Positions 12,560 to 29,529 are shown, counted from the first letter of the stretch. The stretch is DNA of 64,000 nucleotides from Ecdyonurus torrentis (GCA_949318235.1 OX439132.1:27281743-27345742); one strand, 5' to 3'. The notes: generated by a model not told the origin, from the letters alone. Numbers and translations are program-made.

Positions 12560-12760
12560 ACATGTACAGAAAGAATAAATTACGTACTTTATGCTGCATT
12601 TATGCAGATGTGTTGCTAAATTGAAACATTTATCAATAATAATGCTATACAAAACAATATTTATGCTATATGTAATCTGGTTAATATTAAATGTTGTGTA
12701 AAGCATAAATATTGCTGAAAATGAGCTACTATAATTATTACGTAATTATTTTAGTCCATG
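12560..12760. mobile_element. MITE family A, copy 1
   Basis: TIRs share the layout ACATGKAC, then AAATAATTACGTA, then TTATGCT-like sequence at both ends. Related copies lie at about 31330-31520 and 56690-56929. Internally copies 1 and 2 share CTGAAAATGAG next to the right TIR. Non-coding. Exact boundaries are uncertain by about 10 bp. Confidence 0.6.
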
Positions 12761-13063
12761 TGTAAATAAAAGAAATTAATATTAAAACAATTATTATACT
12801 TAATAATTCAGTAAAATTCATACGTAAAAACGTACTTCAATTTACATTGAAATTTTAATTTAAAAACAAGTGCAAATCAAAATTGAAATAAAATACATTT
12901 TTTATTTAGCTTAAATCGTAAAGAGAAATCTCATTTAGACAATTATTTTATTATAAAATATAGCTGATGAAATTTATTTTTGAGCTTTTTCTATTAAGTC
13001 CTATTGACAAGATGCAATATTTTCAATGTGCAATGAATTTTGTTACATTCCGTCTTTATTTAA

Positions 13064-13413
13064 CGAAGGAGGTGACCGACTTGGTGCAGAAATATAGTCA
13101 AAAAAGCAACTTTATTTAAACGATAATTCTTCCTACGTTATTTACATCCAGCAAAACAAATACTATAATTTTAAAGTAAAAAAAAATAAATAAAAAATTA
13201 ATGGTATTTTTAATTGTAAAAATGTTTAAAGGTGACATTAAAAATTAAATGTCAACGAGTGTTATTTTAAAAGTGGAATAACTTAAATATTTGATCGTGT
13301 TTGCATAAGTTTGACATAACTAAACTTTTAAGTATTCTTTCATCATTATTTCTCGTTAATTTTATATTTTGCGATAGTTCAGTTTGTAAGATATCATCTG
13401 GTCCCCTACTTCC
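13064..13413 (+). mobile_element. TTAA-flanked MITE, family C copy 1
   Basis: 350 bp between TTAA at 13060-13063 and TTAA at 13414-13417. The left end contains GGAGGTGACCGACTTGG. The right end, reverse-complemented, is GGAAGTAGGGGACCAGATGA. The internal block AACTTAAATATTTGATCGTG is shared with copies at 37383 and, inverted, 20885. No open frame. Confidence 0.75.
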
Positions 13414-13575
13414 TTAAAACCATAAAATTCCCATGGAGTCAAATTTATTTCCACAGTGCAAATATTGCTTCATTTAAGAAGAGCTTTATTTAATATTCTA
13501 TTAACTGAGAATATTGTCTATTATTAAAATATAATATTTATAGTTAATTTCAATACAAAATGTAACTAACTCTGA

Positions 13576-13759
13576 CAGGTTCGGACTGGCACTCAAGGGA
13601 CCTCGTCCGCGAAAGGGGTGTAACACCCATTCTAGGGGCCACACAAGGGGCGTAACAACCTGGTTACACCCCTTTTAGGGCCTTAGGGGCCTCCTAACAG
13701 GGGGGGGGGGCAACGTGCGCTATCGCGGACTTGCTCTTATGGCCAGTCCATCAAGCCTG
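13576..13759. mobile_element. GC-rich short TIR element
   Basis: An island of high GC in AT-rich DNA. The left end is CAGGTTCGGACTGGCACTCA; the right end, reverse-complemented, is CAGGCTTGATGGACTGGCCA. Similarity continues to a GTCCGCGAWAG block, giving TIRs of about 40 bp. Inside is a second inverted pair built on GGTGTAAC and GGTTACACC, and a G11 run (13700-13710). ACTCTGA occurs just outside both ends, a possible target duplication with imperfect placement. Confidence 0.65.
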
Positions 13760-15281
13760 AAATACTCTGAATATTATTAAAATTTTGTTATCAACGAAAA
13801 AAAAAATCAATATACTAATAAAAAATAAAATTTTTAAAAGGAGCGATTTCTAAGATACCAAGAATCAATCAATTAATTCCGTAAATTAAGTATACATAAA
13901 CACATGAGGTGCACAATCTTTGAAATATAATATCGCACGAGTTTACAATATCACGTGTTAGGTATTTGCCACGTGAGCTATGGTATACACAGCAACAATC
14001 ACGTTTTCAAGCTAAAAAGTTAGACGTCATTCCATACATCGATTTCTAGACCTCTCTGTGTAGGGTAACCATTTTGATAAAAAGGGATTTCTAATGCGCG
14101 TTGGTCTTGTTTTAAATTTACCCCAAATTTAGCAACCTACTTTTGCGTTTACAAAAAAAAAAAAAAATAAATAAATAAATAAATAAAAATAAAAATTTAT
14201 TTTGCAGTTATTTATAAATAAAACAAATATATATTTTTATTGAAACTAACACAAAAAAGTTTAAAATTCTTGAATTATAATAATTTTTGAAACGCTTTAT
14301 ACAGTAAATTTACAAGGGTTTTTTAATATTAATTTTTTATATTGTATATACACAGCATTGGTGTAATTAAATTTTAAATTAGTAAATTTGACGTTTATAG
14401 TCATTGCTTTATTCCTATATTGTTATATTATATTATTATTTATATAATGTACTCTTCATTTAAAAATGTCGCAACACCATGAAAAAAAAAGTGCATGTAG
14501 AATTACTGTAGTAACGTTGGCTCAGGTATGCTTTTACGTTTGGAACTAAAGAAATTACGTATGATTGCCCGATTATTGTTTTTTACAACATTCGTATACT
14601 GTACTGTCGTATTTTTAGGCAAAGGTAGCGATTCAGTCTGCAAAATTTGTAAGTTTTTTGTACTTGAACTAAAAATCACTAAAAGTTTGCTTAGTATTTT
14701 ATTTCTTCTTTTATTCCAGGAAATACTGAAAACAGACCAATTTTGTCTATAAAAAAATACAAGGTATATAGATTGTGTTGTCTTTAAGAGGAATAACTAT
14801 ATTTTCCTACTGAATTGATATTTCTATATACTTCTGTTTAAGACAAAACTGAAAGAAAGAAAAAAAAAAAGAAAAAAAAAAAAAACTGTGAAAGACTGAA
14901 GGAAATAAAATCAAATTGAAGACTAAATTTGTTACCATATCTATCGTTGTTACAATCAGTGACATGGTTGCGTAATCATGTCGAGACATATAATGCATAC
15001 GTTACGTATTTGACATTTCTATATATAAATATTCTCTCCAAAACGAGAAAAAGAAAATATTTTAAGAGGATTATTGTTATATAAAAAAAAAACTAAAAAA
15101 AAAAAAAAAAAAAAAAAAAAAACATGTATGTCTATACCCTGCTTTTCATACTCTTCTTTTACATGTTCAACCCCAATTTTTATTTGACAAGTAGCTTAAT
15201 TAATTGCTCTACTATTAACTTCATTTTTATATATTCTAGAGCAAGTTTCTTTGTACTAAAAAAAACTAGAACAACTCCATC

Positions 15282-15285
<4 letters not shown>
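13760..15285. other. Intergenic AT-rich stretch
   Basis: A short (AAAT)n run near 14165-14190 and several poly(A) tracts, including about 30 A near 15093. The open frame at 14528-14752 has no recognisable domain and no promoter; I do not call it a gene. Confidence 0.55.

Positions 15286-15376
<91 letters not shown>
15286..15376. repeat. (AT)n microsatellite
   Basis: About 45 AT units. Confidence 0.95.
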
Positions 15377-15377
<1 letters not shown>

Positions 15378-16827
15378 TTTGTCTATAGTGTTATATTATT
15401 ATAAATACAAAATTTAAGTTGTAAAATTACGAAGATGTGACCTAGATGATCAAAAAAGTGTCTTTTTTTTTTTTTAATATTATGTATATATATATATTTT
15501 TTCACAAGATAAAAGTAAAGAGTGAAAGGGCAATGTTCTTTTGATGACTCATGTCAATCATAACAAAAAATAATCATCATTTTTTTTTTTTTTCACCCTT
15601 AGAATATAATATCACATAACACCAAATTAATAGTAGATTAGTACATGAGGCTCCCCTTGCAAAATTGTGAGGGTCGGCGACCGTTTTTTCCTCCACGCGT
15701 CAATGATATTTGATCCTAGGCTTATGAAACATCAGTTACATAACTTTAACAACACAAAAGAAAAAATCTTACGATCGCAGATTTCTGAACGTCAAAAATG
15801 ATACTCTATACCCCTATATATAAGGGGAAACGTATTTTAGAGAAAATTCTTTTTGTGATTTTTTTTTGTTGTGCTCAATATTTTTGCTAGATATTTTGAA
15901 GGTATCATATTTTTGTTCCACGTGTGCTGATACGTAGACAATTTTATTTATTTTACTCTCATCAATTACGCTTTTGTAAAAGAATACCATATTATTTTAA
16001 AAATCTTCCTTCCCTTTTTAATAACATTAAATAAGACCAAAATCATAATCATTATTGATAAAATTATTCAAATCAGAAGGTACTAAAAAGAACACTTTTT
16101 TAAAATTAGCAGAAGTGTAAAAAAAATTTATCAAAGTTTTTAAATTTAAAATTGTAAAGCCTATAAATGAAACTTTCTTTAAATTTTCTATGAATTAAAA
16201 TTATAAATATAAATTATCTACATAACTTGATTAATATTGAAACAATATTAAAGTAATTATTCAACTATTTCATATTAAATAAGTAATGTGTAATACTTGA
16301 TTTTGTTGTATTTGCTATTAGATTCTATAAGGTAAATAAATTTTTGCATATTCTGATAGAGTTTACTTTTGTTAATTACTTTTTTTTTTCAGCTGAAAAA
16401 AAATCCTATTTTTAATGGAATTTTTAGTGATTTTGCAAATTCTATTTATTTATAACATAATTGCAAACTTTTAATTATTGGCAGATATTTTCATCTTCGT
16501 AGCTTTGAGAAATATTAAAAAAAAAAAGTCCATGATAAAAAAAAAAAAAAAATCTGATTAACATTGATAAATTATATCTTTTAGAAATAACTACTGTAAA
16601 AAAAACTTGTTCAACTTGGAATATAATAGCTTTTATAAACAATTATGCTTATTATGCAAAAAAAAAAACTGTTTTACAGTACATATATTATATAACACGG
16701 TACCCATAATAGTATCATAAATATAGCAAATAGTACGTCATTATACTGAAACTACTATAACTACTAGTGCCACACATCGCAAACCCTCCTTGTTAGTTAT
16801 GTATAAAATAAAACATGCAAATATAGC
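15377..16827. other. Intergenic AT-rich stretch
   Basis: A GC-richer patch at about 15645-15720 (GGGTCGGCGACCG hairpin-like core) stands alone; the rest is homopolymer-rich. CGCAAACCCTCCTTG near 16776 resembles CGCAAATCCTCCTTG at 50189, which hints at a shared decayed repeat. Confidence 0.5.
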
Positions 16828-17409
16828 TGCTAGTGTTATGTAAATTATATAAATTAATTTGTGTAAGTTTCATTACAAAAATCATTATATTTTAATTGTA
16901 TTTTTTTTTTAATAAAATACATATTTTCTATCTGAAAATTGTCACCACGTCATTGTCACCACGTTCTCACGTGTCTTTTTCTTTGTCAAATAAAACCACA
17001 TTTCTAAGGTTTCATCAAAGTTTGAAATGTATATCACGTGCAAGAATTATATTCATTTTAAAGTAAACATTTAAATTATTACGATGATGATACGTATCAT
17101 ATAAACGTTTACTCCGTATATTTTGATTACGTAATTTAATTTTACTGATTATATTTAAATATACGCTGTGTACTCTGTAGTCACGTATTACCTTTTGTTT
17201 TAACTTTTGCTTGTCCGGCCCCACCCAGGAGAGGACCTAGGTGTAGGGGTGAGCCTGGTCCTCTCAAGCCCCTTAGCCTAGCTCACTTTTTCGGACGGAC
17301 GCGAGGCGGTCGAGGCATGGGCTTGGGAGGCCAAGAGCCATCTTGTCTTTAAGTGCCTCGTTAACTATGGGCATCCGGCTCTAAAGAGCTCGCGGAAAAG
17401 TGTCCCACC
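16828..17409 (+). repeat. Long direct repeat, copy 1
   Basis: 582 bp starting TGCTAGTGTTATGT and ending AAGTGTCCCACC. It is highly similar to the 18320-18873 copy over its full length. The first two thirds are AT-rich with an AATAAA; the last 200 bp are GC-rich with CCCCTTAGCCTAGC and GGCTTGGGAGGCCAAGAGCC. It has no TG..CA LTR ends or primer-binding site that I can support. It could be a segmental duplication of a retroelement 3' region or decayed LTRs. Confidence 0.75.
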
Positions 17410-18319
17410 TTCCCATTTTGAATTGAGACTTTGCTAGAAAAGCGTCAGTTAGTAGTTAGAGTGCGAAGAGTGCATACGTGCAAAGTGACGCTAAAGTAAA
17501 ATAATTTACTTAAAAGTGATTAAATTTACTGATCAAGTGCACATCGCGGCTGGAAGAGTTACACACACTACGCAGACAGTGTGTGTGGAAATTACACCAT
17601 TAAAACTATCACGGGAAGTAACAAATTTGCATTAAAACTTCTATAAAAATATTGTACTTTGTTTTAAGGTGAAATTTCTCTATTTTTCAGATCACATCAG
17701 AATTCATTTGTATGTGCGCTGCGACTGCCCGACTGCTGTAGGAGCACTCCGTATAATCAACCTTTTATTGAGCGGAGTTTGCATTTGATTTCATGTGTAC
17801 AGTACGGTATTATGAAGTATTAACTATGCTGTAATAATTATTGTATAAAATAATATTTTTTCTATAATTTTATTCCTAACATTATTATGAAGAATTTTTG
17901 CATCTTGTACATACATATAGGATAGGATATAAAATTTACTTGTAATACATCGTGATTGTTGACTGCATAAAAATATATGAATATATAAGATATATTTGAA
18001 TGTTGTAATCTACAATTGTATATTCCAGGTAATTACAATAAAATGTGGCAACTGTGTAAATTTTCAAGGAGATTCCAGAGAAGCAGCAGAATGAGGGTAA
18101 ACCCCGATTGTGGAAACATGGGATATAGTAAAATATTTAGGTTGGATTTAGGTTTGCGCTATGCAATATCTATTTCATATTTAGGTTGAGTTGAGTTTAA
18201 TTTAGGTTACATTTATGTCGTGCTTAGGTTTTATGTTTTTTAGTTTTTAATTCAAACCTAAATATTGTCCCGTTTTAGGTTACATTTAGTTTTAACATTT
18301 TAGTAGATTAATGTTCTAT
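17410..18319. other. Spacer between the two direct repeats
   Basis: 910 bp without an open frame. It holds a T-rich tract ending CAG near 17691, and at 18137-18279 six spaced TTAGG plus one CCTAA. Confidence 0.5.
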
Positions 18320-18873
18320 TGCTAGTGTTATGTCAATGATATAAATTGATTTATGTAAGTTTCATTATAAAAAACATTATATTTTAATTGTAGTGTTTTT
18401 TAATAAAATACATATTTTCTATCTTATATTCGCACGTCACTGTCACCACGTTCTCACGTGTCTTTTTCTTTGTCAAATAAAACCACATTTCTAAGGTTTC
18501 ATCAAAGTTAGAAATGTATATCGCACGTGCAAGAATTATAATCATTTTAAAGTAAACATTTAAATTATTACGATGATGTGTATCATATAACGTTTGCTCC
18601 GTACATTTTGATTACGTAATTTAATTTTACTGAACATATTTAAATATACGCTGTGTACTCTGCAGCCACGTATTAATTTTTGTTTGTCCGTACCCGCGAA
18701 AAAGAGGACCTCAGAGTGGGGATGGGCCTCGTCCTCTGAAGCCCCTTAGCCTAGCCGACGTTTTTGGCGTCCGAGACATGGGCTTGGGAGGCCAAGAGCC
18801 ATCCCGTCCTTAAGTGCCTCGGTAACTATGGGCATCTGGCTCTAAAGAGCTCGCGGCGGAAAAGTGTCCCACC
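18320..18873 (+). repeat. Long direct repeat, copy 2
   Basis: 554 bp matching 16828-17409 with scattered substitutions and small indels. It continues rightward into further GC-rich sequence to about 19060 that copy 1 lacks. Confidence 0.75.
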
Positions 18874-19085
18874 GCGCCCAGGAAGGGACATATCACCCCA
18901 ATGGAGGCGGGCGGTAAGGGTCTAGTTCCTAAGTAGCCATCAACTCGCCTCCTAGTAAAATAGTCACGATGTTTGGGTAGTGACAGGGTGCGTGCATCTT
19001 GGCTTCAGTGTAATCCCGGTGCATGCTATATCCCTCCACATCATCGAGTGTGGAGAACTACAAAATCAAATAATAATAATAATTA
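18874..19085 (+). mobile_element. Putative LINE-like 3' end
   Basis: GC-rich sequence continuous with the right direct repeat. It ends in GAGAACTACAAAATCAAA followed by (TAA)n, a tail style known from I-like and some other non-LTR retrotransposons. No open frame is preserved. The assignment to a LINE is an inference from the tail. Confidence 0.4.
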
Positions 19086-19821
19086 ACGATTTCTATTAGG
19101 TGAAATAGGGTTGCAAACCTTTCAATTTAGCCGAACTGTTTTACAGTATAATCAATTACAATTTTCAATTTAAATAAACAACAGTAACATTAGTAATTTA
19201 AATAAACAACAATAGCTCAACAAATGCTGAACTGTAAACATTGTAAATATGATATGTATTATTATGTATATTCATATTTTATTTTATTCTATTTTATATA
19301 TTCTATATACTTTCTATGTTTAATTTAAAATTAGAGAATTTTGACGAGACGCATGTAGTGTAACTTATTATATTGATCATATTGATGTGAGGTTACTGTA
19401 AGCTAATTTTTAATTTTCATAATAATGGTTAATACTATAAATTTGTTGAAACATTAAAAAAAAAAAAACAATTATCATAGCAAGGAGTCCATTGAGAATA
19501 TACACTAAACTTATTTTGATAATTATTTTATACACCTTCTACAATAAAATCCTTGAGTAAACAGGTTGATAATTAAGTTTGCAACAACAACAACAACAAC
19601 AAAAAACTAATGCACGTCATATATTAATCAAATTAATTGTGATTTTATTGTGATTTTTACTTGTTTATCTTTAATATAATTAAAGGTACTTGAGCTCTAG
19701 GTAACCCCTAGATAACAACAATAGCAGCCACTATGACTATATGACGTAATAATAACCTTGTTAAAGGTCACTCACTGCATCGTACATACACCTCACAACC
19801 CCAATCTAATTGTGATAGTAC

Positions 19822-19854
<33 letters not shown>

Positions 19855-20884
19855 TTGACGAGAAGGTGTTGCAACTTTAACATTTGATACTTCTTACTAT
19901 ATGGATAGCGAGATTTGGTGAATGTCTGCTCTATATTGCAACATGATTTTTTTTAACAATAAGCCAGACTTTATATTGTTAAAGTACAATGGTAAAATGC
20001 ATTATATGTACAACACACAACTATACGTAGACTATAATCTAAAATAACAACAACTAAAATGTTATCCTTATACTGTATGTGCGTGTATTTCATCGTAAAC
20101 AAAGAAGAACTAATTAATCAATATTTTATTTTATAAGATTTCAAAAAACAAAACAAAACAAAAAAAAAAAACTTAATTTTTTTTATGCGTTTATTCAAAA
20201 ACAAAAATTAGTGATTTAAAACATAAAGAAGGAAAGAAATCACAGAAATTCATAAAAATGTTATAGTTAAAGGTAAATATTGAGACGTTGTCCTGAATAA
20301 AGAACTTTGATTGAACTGAAGTCCAAATAAAGTTCAATTAATTACTTTACATTTTCATATTCTATATTTCCTAAATACTATACGAAATACGTTTCTAATA
20401 TACCAAAATGTATGTAACTTTCTTTATAGCAGCCACTGTGAAGACTTTTTTTTTTTTACCAATGTTCATTGTTTATTTCTTTTTTAAAAAAAAGGCAATA
20501 CAGTATTTCTCAAGTAATTTTGAATTCAGAGGAGCCCAAGAATACTCTCATTGTTTAAAATAAATATTACTGTTAGTTGTTCTTCAGCTTTTATGAAGTT
20601 TTTAACAAATTTTAGTTTGTTTCCCGTTCTTTTTAAGTTTCGAGCTATTTTATTAACTTTTAGATTCTCTTCAGCTGCCTATAGAGGCTTTCTATGGTTT
20701 CCCTTTGTTAATTCAGGTGAATATCGCCGCGGTAATAGCCACACTTCTTTCCCGATCCTATAGTTCTCCTTATACTCTCATTCCTGAATGTCCTTTTATT
20801 CTGCACCGAATAAGTTACTGCCAAATAGTATTTATGTGAAAAGTCTGATTTAACTTATTCTCCAAGTAATTTATGTCCTCTTAA
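19086..20884. other. Intergenic AT-rich stretch
   Basis: Contains a (CAA)n run (19581-19601), a short (TA)n (19822-19847) and a GC-richer patch at about 19725-19800 with AACCTTG and AAAGGTCAC. The open frame at 20551-20763 has no recognisable domain. Confidence 0.5.
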
Positions 20885-21270
20885 GGGAGTAGGTGAGTAG
20901 GTGATATCTCACAAACTCAACGGTCGTGAAATATAAAATTAACATTAAAAAGATGAAATGTAACTTAAAAATTAAGTTATATCAAACTTATGAAAACAAG
21001 ATGAAATATTTAAGTTATTCCACTTAAAGATAACATTTAAAAACGTGAAAATTCAAACTTTAGTGCCAAATTTTCAATCAAATAGATACTTTTTTTGAAG
21101 GATAAATAAAACTTTTTCCGAGAAAACAACAACACTTATTAAATTCATTCAAATTTATTGGACAATTATAGTAATTGTTTTGTTTGATATAAATAGCAGG
21201 GAAAGAATTTTTGTAAAAATAAAGTTCCTCTTTTCACTATTTTCGTTCCAAAAGTCGATCAATCACTGTC
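20885..21270 (-). mobile_element. TTAA-flanked MITE, family C copy 3 (inverted)
   Basis: 386 bp between TTAA at 20881-20884 and 21271-21274. It starts GGGAGTAGGTGAGTAGGTGA and is inverted relative to the 13064 and 37383 copies. Shared internal landmarks on the opposite strand include ATATTTAAGTTATTCCACTT. Confidence 0.7.
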
Positions 21271-22117
21271 TTAATGACTGACTAGATTGGATACGCTGTA
21301 ATCTAAGAAGAAAAAAATCGGGTAGTTTGACTATACTGTAGAAACACTGCAAAAATTTTCAGTCAAGACGTTTTGATATTGTTAAATTAGAATAATAAAA
21401 CAATTTAAAAAAATCCTTTTTTTTTTAATATACTCAAGAGAAATAATGAAATCTATTTTTAAACACACAATAAAACGCTTTTAAAAAGAGAACAATTCCA
21501 ATTATTTGGAGGTATAGAAAAGTGGCTTGCTTGAAATTTGCCACCAGATCTTACGTCACAATTTTTTGCTACAATAAAAAGAAACATTTTCTTTTTCAAG
21601 TATAAAGTATTTTATTTTAAAATTGTATCAGCATTAGGTGATACAATATATAATAAGAAAATTATTAATTAATAGAATATTTAATATATTAATGAAGATG
21701 CGAATAAACTGATTTGTAGCTGCAGATTTGAAAAAAATGTTATTTTAGTGTGTTAAATTTTGTTACAGTACTATTTTATCTTTTTGTAAATTATTTGTGT
21801 TATACTAATTTGATTGAAAAATTATATATTATATAAGTGGACAGGTTTATTTTATAACTAAATTGCGCATTATTATAGATTTTTAACTTTTGGTGTGGTT
21901 TTAACAACTGAAAAAAAAAAATAAAAAAATAAAACTAAAGAGCCATTATAGCCATAATTTAATAGTTATGTATAATTTTCCCTGATAAATAAAAAAGATT
22001 ATACTCCTTTACCCTTCTGTAGCCTTTATGGTGAAGTAAATAATTTAAGTATAATAATAAAAAAAGCAACCCGCTGTACTGTTTCTACGCAATTAGTAAT
22101 TTTTCAATTGTTTACCC

Positions 22118-22150
<33 letters not shown>

Positions 22151-22236
22151 CATTTCTATACTCTTATTAATTTGTCGTATTTCTTAACATTTCTTGCTTT
22201 CTATAAATAGACATTTTAATACAATATTCTTAGAGT

Positions 22237-22380
22237 CAGGGACGTATTCAGGGGGAAATGACAGAACCCATACCTCCCTCAGGTCTAAAAATGCATGAGT
22301 AAAGGGGGTGGTTTCACCCTTTAACTATGCTCACTATAGGTTGAATTCTCCCGTCGCAAAATCCTGGCTACACACTGCTG
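22237..22380. mobile_element. hAT-like MITE with 8-bp target duplication
   Basis: The left end is CAGGGACGTATTCAGGG; the right end, reverse-complemented, is CAGCAGTGTGTAGCCAGG. This is the CAG..G.CGTA..CAGG style of many hAT elements. The flanking octamers are CTTAGAGT and CATAGAGT (7 of 8 identical), as expected for the 8-bp duplication of hAT transposons. 144 bp, non-coding. Confidence 0.7.
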
Positions 22381-27161
<4,781 letters not shown>

Positions 27162-27165
27162 TTAA

Positions 27166-27708
27166 AGGGCTCCTGGCACCCTAAATTAAATAAAAAAACA
27201 AACATAAAAATCAAGAGATGGAATCACGGAGAGAAATTATGGATTGAAATAACTCAAGACGCTGTTTAAAAACGAACCACCTCACTTCTTGGTTTGATAT
27301 AACTGAAACTTGAGTTGGTATAACTCATGCCGTATTCATACCAACTCAAGTTTCAATTATATCAATCCAAGAAGTGAGGTGGTTCGTTTTTAAATAGCGT
27401 CTTGAGTTATTTCAATACATAAATTCTCTCCGTGAACCATTATTCATACACATGTTATTCTCCTTCAATCCTTCTGTATCCTCTTAAACTGGGGTTGAAA
27501 AACTATAAAGTAGGCAACTTTAGGAATTCATGACATCATCAATTCCGGGTCTACAATATAAAGTGTAGCGCGGGTTGCCTACTTTACGAGTTTTCTCCCT
27601 AGTTTGTGAGAGTGCTGAAGTGTTAAGGCACAAAATTTGTGTATTTATAATAATCCTATCTCATGATTTATCATTGAGAGGAAATTTGTTTTTAAGGCCA
27701 GGGGCTCT
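27166..27708. mobile_element. TTAA-flanked TIR element, family D
   Basis: A 543-bp unit between TTAA at 27162-27165 and TTAA at 27709-27712. The left end is AGGGCTCCTGGCACC; the right end, reverse-complemented, is AGAGCCCCTGGCCTTAA. A large palindrome (27217-27443) is nested inside. No open frame. TTAA flanks again point to piggyBac-type mobilisation (inference). It is the only copy in the window. Confidence 0.65.
27217..27443. repeat. Near-perfect inverted repeat, arms about 100 bp
   Basis: The left arm runs from CACGGAGAGAA through AATAACTCAAGACGC and AACGAACCACCTCACTTCTT to AACTTGAGTTGGTAT. The right arm is its inverted copy with only a few differences, around a loop of about 16 bp. Transcription would give a long hairpin RNA. 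Confidence 0.85.
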
Positions 27709-27712
27709 TTAA

Positions 27713-29523
27713 TATTAATTCATTTATATTTTTCCATGTAAATATTCTTCCAATCCAATTTTAAAGATGACATAATTACGTGGCACAGTTTTTTTTATCA
27801 ATGTCAGATGTACTGATGGGTAAGGAGCTAAGATACAAAGTTCTGAGCTTTCTGACTCAATATTCTGGAACAACTTTTTGTATAAGTATTTATTTGACTT
27901 TTTAAAATTTGTTATACTCTACTTTTAAATTTTTTTAAGGATATTCCACACATCTAATTCATTTATGATTCAACTTTATGATGATGTAAGACTGTAAGTA
28001 TGAGTAGGTGATTTGTATCATCTCTCGTCATAATTTGAAAACAACAACAACAACAACAACTTCAGTGCTTTAAAAAAAGTAGAGAAAATCGTCTAAATTA
28101 ATGGAAAATAGAGTTCATTTAGAAATTGTAATGATTATTAATATTTTTAATTTAGGACCTAATTGATACCACAGAATTAATTGAAGATGTTATAACTTAA
28201 ACTAAATTTAAATACTAAATTAAATAATAATATTTTATTATAAAGTATATTTATGAAAAATACAATAAATTATAATATAATATACAGTATTGTATTTAAC
28301 TTTTGTATGAATTATGTTCATGAACTATTCAAAAGCAGTCACATAATCATACAGACAATCACTATAATAATCATACATGTCACGTAATTTATTAAAATTT
28401 AATTAAGTTCTATACGAATATCACTTTCTACAATTTGCTCTCAATATTTTGATGTGTGATTTCAATGAAGTTATAGGTACAAGCTCTAGATTTGGTGACC
28501 TCCCAATGACGATGTTCAATTCTCTGAGATGACCTTGCTCTGGATGACCACGTGACCTCACTGACCTACCTGTCTGCTACTAGATATCAAACTAAAGTTT
28601 ATGAGACGCTTGTCTTGTAGAAACTAATAAATTTTAAACATTTTTTTTATTCTTCTTTTTAATAATTCTAAGTAAAATTGTTCTCATTATAAAGTTTTTA
28701 AAATAAAATATATATTGTATTGATTAAACAAGACTTTGTTAAGCTTGAAGAGAAGAATCAAAATATATTCATTAAGACATTACAAAGTTTCAGTTTGATT
28801 ACTAGGATAAGTAATTGTTTCTTCATTAGCTATAGAAGTTATTGCTTACTTGTAGTTCAATATTTAATTTTCTGGAGGTTGGGAGACATTTTTTTACATG
28901 AAAAATAACCGAAAATTAGGTGCTAAATAAATATGCAGACAGATCCCCATCCAATATTTCAAATTAATAATACACACGCACACACACACACAAACTCTCT
29001 GAGGCATGTGATTTTCATTGTTTTAATTATATTTATACAAGCTAACAAAGTATAGGCATAAATAGGTATTTGGTTAGAAGCAGTGATGTGCAAAATAAAA
29101 CAGTAATTAAACGTGACTAACAGGGTGTTAGAAATTTGTGCCGCAAGGGGTTGATCTTTTTTTTTTTTAATTTTTTTTTTTTAGTCTCAACTTTATTACA
29201 ATGAATGACGTCACATTTCGTCTGGCTTCTTTCTTATTATTAGTAAAATTTAACACTAACTCATGTGTCTACAACTTTTTGGGGGAACCTTTGAGTCTGC
29301 CAACAACATAGCTTTCAATCACATATAATATGCTATATTAAAATGTCACGATAAATTTGAGTTTTTATTTATTTATTTATTTTTTTTACTAAATTTATTC
29401 TAAACTTTAGAAAACATGACTGATATACCCAGATAAATGTTTAGGGGGATTTATATGGGAATTTTTGATGAAAGGGAATTAATTAATAATTATTTTTAAA
29501 ATAATATTTTCTTCTTTGAGTGT

Positions 29524-29529
<6 letters not shown>
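27713..29529. other. Intergenic stretch with a nuclear-receptor half-site island
   Basis: AT-rich apart from a GC-richer island at 28480-28580. (CAA)n near 28041-28060 and short (CA)n near 28974-28992. No gene. Confidence 0.55.
28496..28572 (+). promoter_or_regulatory. Candidate enhancer: five TGACC half-sites
   Basis: TGACC starts at 28496, 28530, 28545, 28553 and 28562, all on one strand. TGACCTTGC (28530) is the complement of a CAAGGTCA-type monomer site as bound by FTZ-F1/ERR-class receptors. CCTACCTG follows at 28565. Enhancer function is inferred from clustering and local GC. Confidence 0.4.

Noticed and set aside
14528..14752. 74-aa plus-strand open frame with hydrophobic N-terminal part
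   Set aside because: A signal-peptide-like stretch occurs by chance often in T-rich DNA. No promoter, no conserved motif.
16828..18873. Calling the direct repeats LTRs of a retrovirus-like element
   Set aside because: No TG..CA termini, primer-binding site, polypurine tract or gag/pol sequence could be found.
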